Origin: Staphylococcus felis
GTDB lineage: Bacteria; Bacillota; Bacilli; Staphylococcales; Staphylococcaceae
Length of the DNA stretch: 64,000 nucleotides
Assembly (NCBI RefSeq): GCF_003012915.1
Contig: NZ_CP027770.1
Span: forward strand, 2,108,001 to 2,172,000
Direction of reading: 5' to 3'
The position numbers and the translations under genes are program-made. Positions 63,316 through 64,000 of this stretch are shown piece after piece; position 1 is the first letter of the stretch, and the number at the start of each line of letters is the position of its first letter. Below the pieces are notes generated by a model. It did not search any database. It was not told the DNA's origin and saw nothing but the letters and a program-made list of their open reading frames with translations.

Positions 63316-64000
63316 AGTGCTTGTAGCTGATCCAATTTCAAAAGATGGTTTGAAAGACTTATATCAAGATCATGCCTTTGAAGTGACACATCAAACAGGT
63401 TTGACTGAAGCAGAATTATTAAGCTGTATTGAGCAATATGATGCAATGATTGTTAGAAGTCAAACAACAGTAACAGCTCGTATCATTGAGAAGGCGAAAA
63501 ATTTAAAGGTAATCGCTCGAGCTGGTGTAGGAGTTGATAATATAAATATAGAAGCCGCAACAAAAGCAGGTATTATTGTCATCAATGCACCAGACGGTAA
63601 CACTATTTCAGCAACCGAACATTCCGTAGCAATGATACTCAGCATGGCCCGCAATATTCCACAAGCTCATCATTCACTCAAAAATGGTGATTGGGATCGC
63701 AAATCATTTAAAGGAACGGAACTTTATCAAAAAACATTAGGCGTTATCGGAACTGGCCGAATTGGTATTGGTGTTATCAAACGATTACAAAGTTTTGGTA
63801 TGCATATTCTTGCATATGACCCGTACCTTTCAGAGGACAAAGCTAAAGAATTAGAGATTACTCGAGCTACTATCGATGAAATCGCAGAACAGTCTGACTT
63901 TATAACAATTCATACGCCTTTGACTGAAAAAACTAAGGGCCTTATTAATCATGACTTTTTCAATAAAACGAAGCAAAACCTTAGGATTATCAACGTTGCA
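63305..64000 (+). CDS. serA: D-3-phosphoglycerate dehydrogenase, N-terminal part
   Basis: The first 232 codons are present and the gene runs off the right edge. It begins MNYKVLVADPISKDGLK and has MIVRSQTTVTARIIE, ARAGVGVDNINIEAA and the NAD-binding GVIGTGRIGIGV, all as in SerA. It oxidises 3-phosphoglycerate, the first step of serine synthesis. Its ATG lies inside the end of the aminotransferase gene, with GGAGG (63291-63295) nine bases upstream. Confidence 0.95.
   Translation, partial: MNYKVLVADPISKDGLKDLYQDHAFEVTHQTGLTEAELLSCIEQYDAMIVRSQTTVTARIIEKAKNLKVIARAGVGVDNINIEAATKAGIIVINAPDGNTISATEHSVAMILSMARNIPQAHHSLKNGDWDRKSFKGTELYQKTLGVIGTGRIGIGVIKRLQSFGMHILAYDPYLSEDKAKELEITRATIDEIAEQSDFITIHTPLTEKTKGLINHDFFNKTKQNLRIINVA

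Overview
The window is chromosomal DNA of a low-GC Firmicute, almost certainly a Staphylococcus species. The protein sequences are staphylococcal in style. The gene order (hemAXCDBL, engB, clpX, tig, rplT-rpmI-infC, lysP, thrS, dnaI-dnaB-nrdR, gapB, coaE-mutM-polA, phoPR, citZ-icd, pfkA-pyk, accDA, malic enzyme, dnaE, ackA, tpx, sppA, thiI, ezrA, rpsD, serA) matches the conserved staphylococcal core backbone as I remember it from S. aureus. I cannot fix the species from sequence alone. There are no rRNA or tRNA genes, no CRISPR array, no prophage, no intact insertion sequence and no defence island.

Layout. Positions 1-5100 hold the minus-strand haem operon, from glutamyl-tRNA reductase to glutamate-1-semialdehyde mutase. 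Positions 5.1-16 kb hold protein quality control and translation genes, with three RNA-controlled units: an L20-type leader before infC, a lysine riboswitch before lysP and a T-box before thrS. Positions 16-28 kb hold replication initiation and repair genes plus PhoPR. Positions 28-37.4 kb hold central carbon and fatty-acid entry genes. Positions 37.5-55.9 kb hold dnaE, cyclic-dinucleotide/nanoRNA and universal-stress genes, alanine dehydrogenase, acetate kinase, antioxidant, sulfur-relay and membrane genes. Positions 56.4-64 kb hold ezrA, then plus-strand msrC, rpsD and a serine-biosynthesis pair that runs off the end.

The most interesting material is intergenic. (1) Three copies of a MITE-like element (368, 299 and 368 bp) lie at 19099-19466, 33887-34185 and 43969-44336. 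They have imperfect 24-bp terminal inverted repeats, and each is flanked by its own perfect 8-bp target duplication. None encodes a transposase. The ends and the 8-bp duplication suggest mobilisation by an ISL3-like transposase. One copy has lost exactly 69 bp between two 6-bp direct repeats. Another inserted within the stop codon region of a gene and kept it intact by target duplication. Each carries a terminator-like hairpin. (2) A second intergenic repeat family has ends resembling TGGGACATAAAT / ATGTCCCA, with four clear members. It shows base-pair-preserving changes in a 3' hairpin, so it is probably selected as an RNA structure. Copy 1 of this family is the target of the first MITE, and copy 2 is a natural empty site.

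Regulation visible in sequence includes good sigma-A promoters for infC, lysP, thrS, clpX, citZ and rpsD. It also includes candidate CcpA cre sites before pfkA and ald, a CcpN-like inverted operator before gapB, and a probable AUA start codon for infC.
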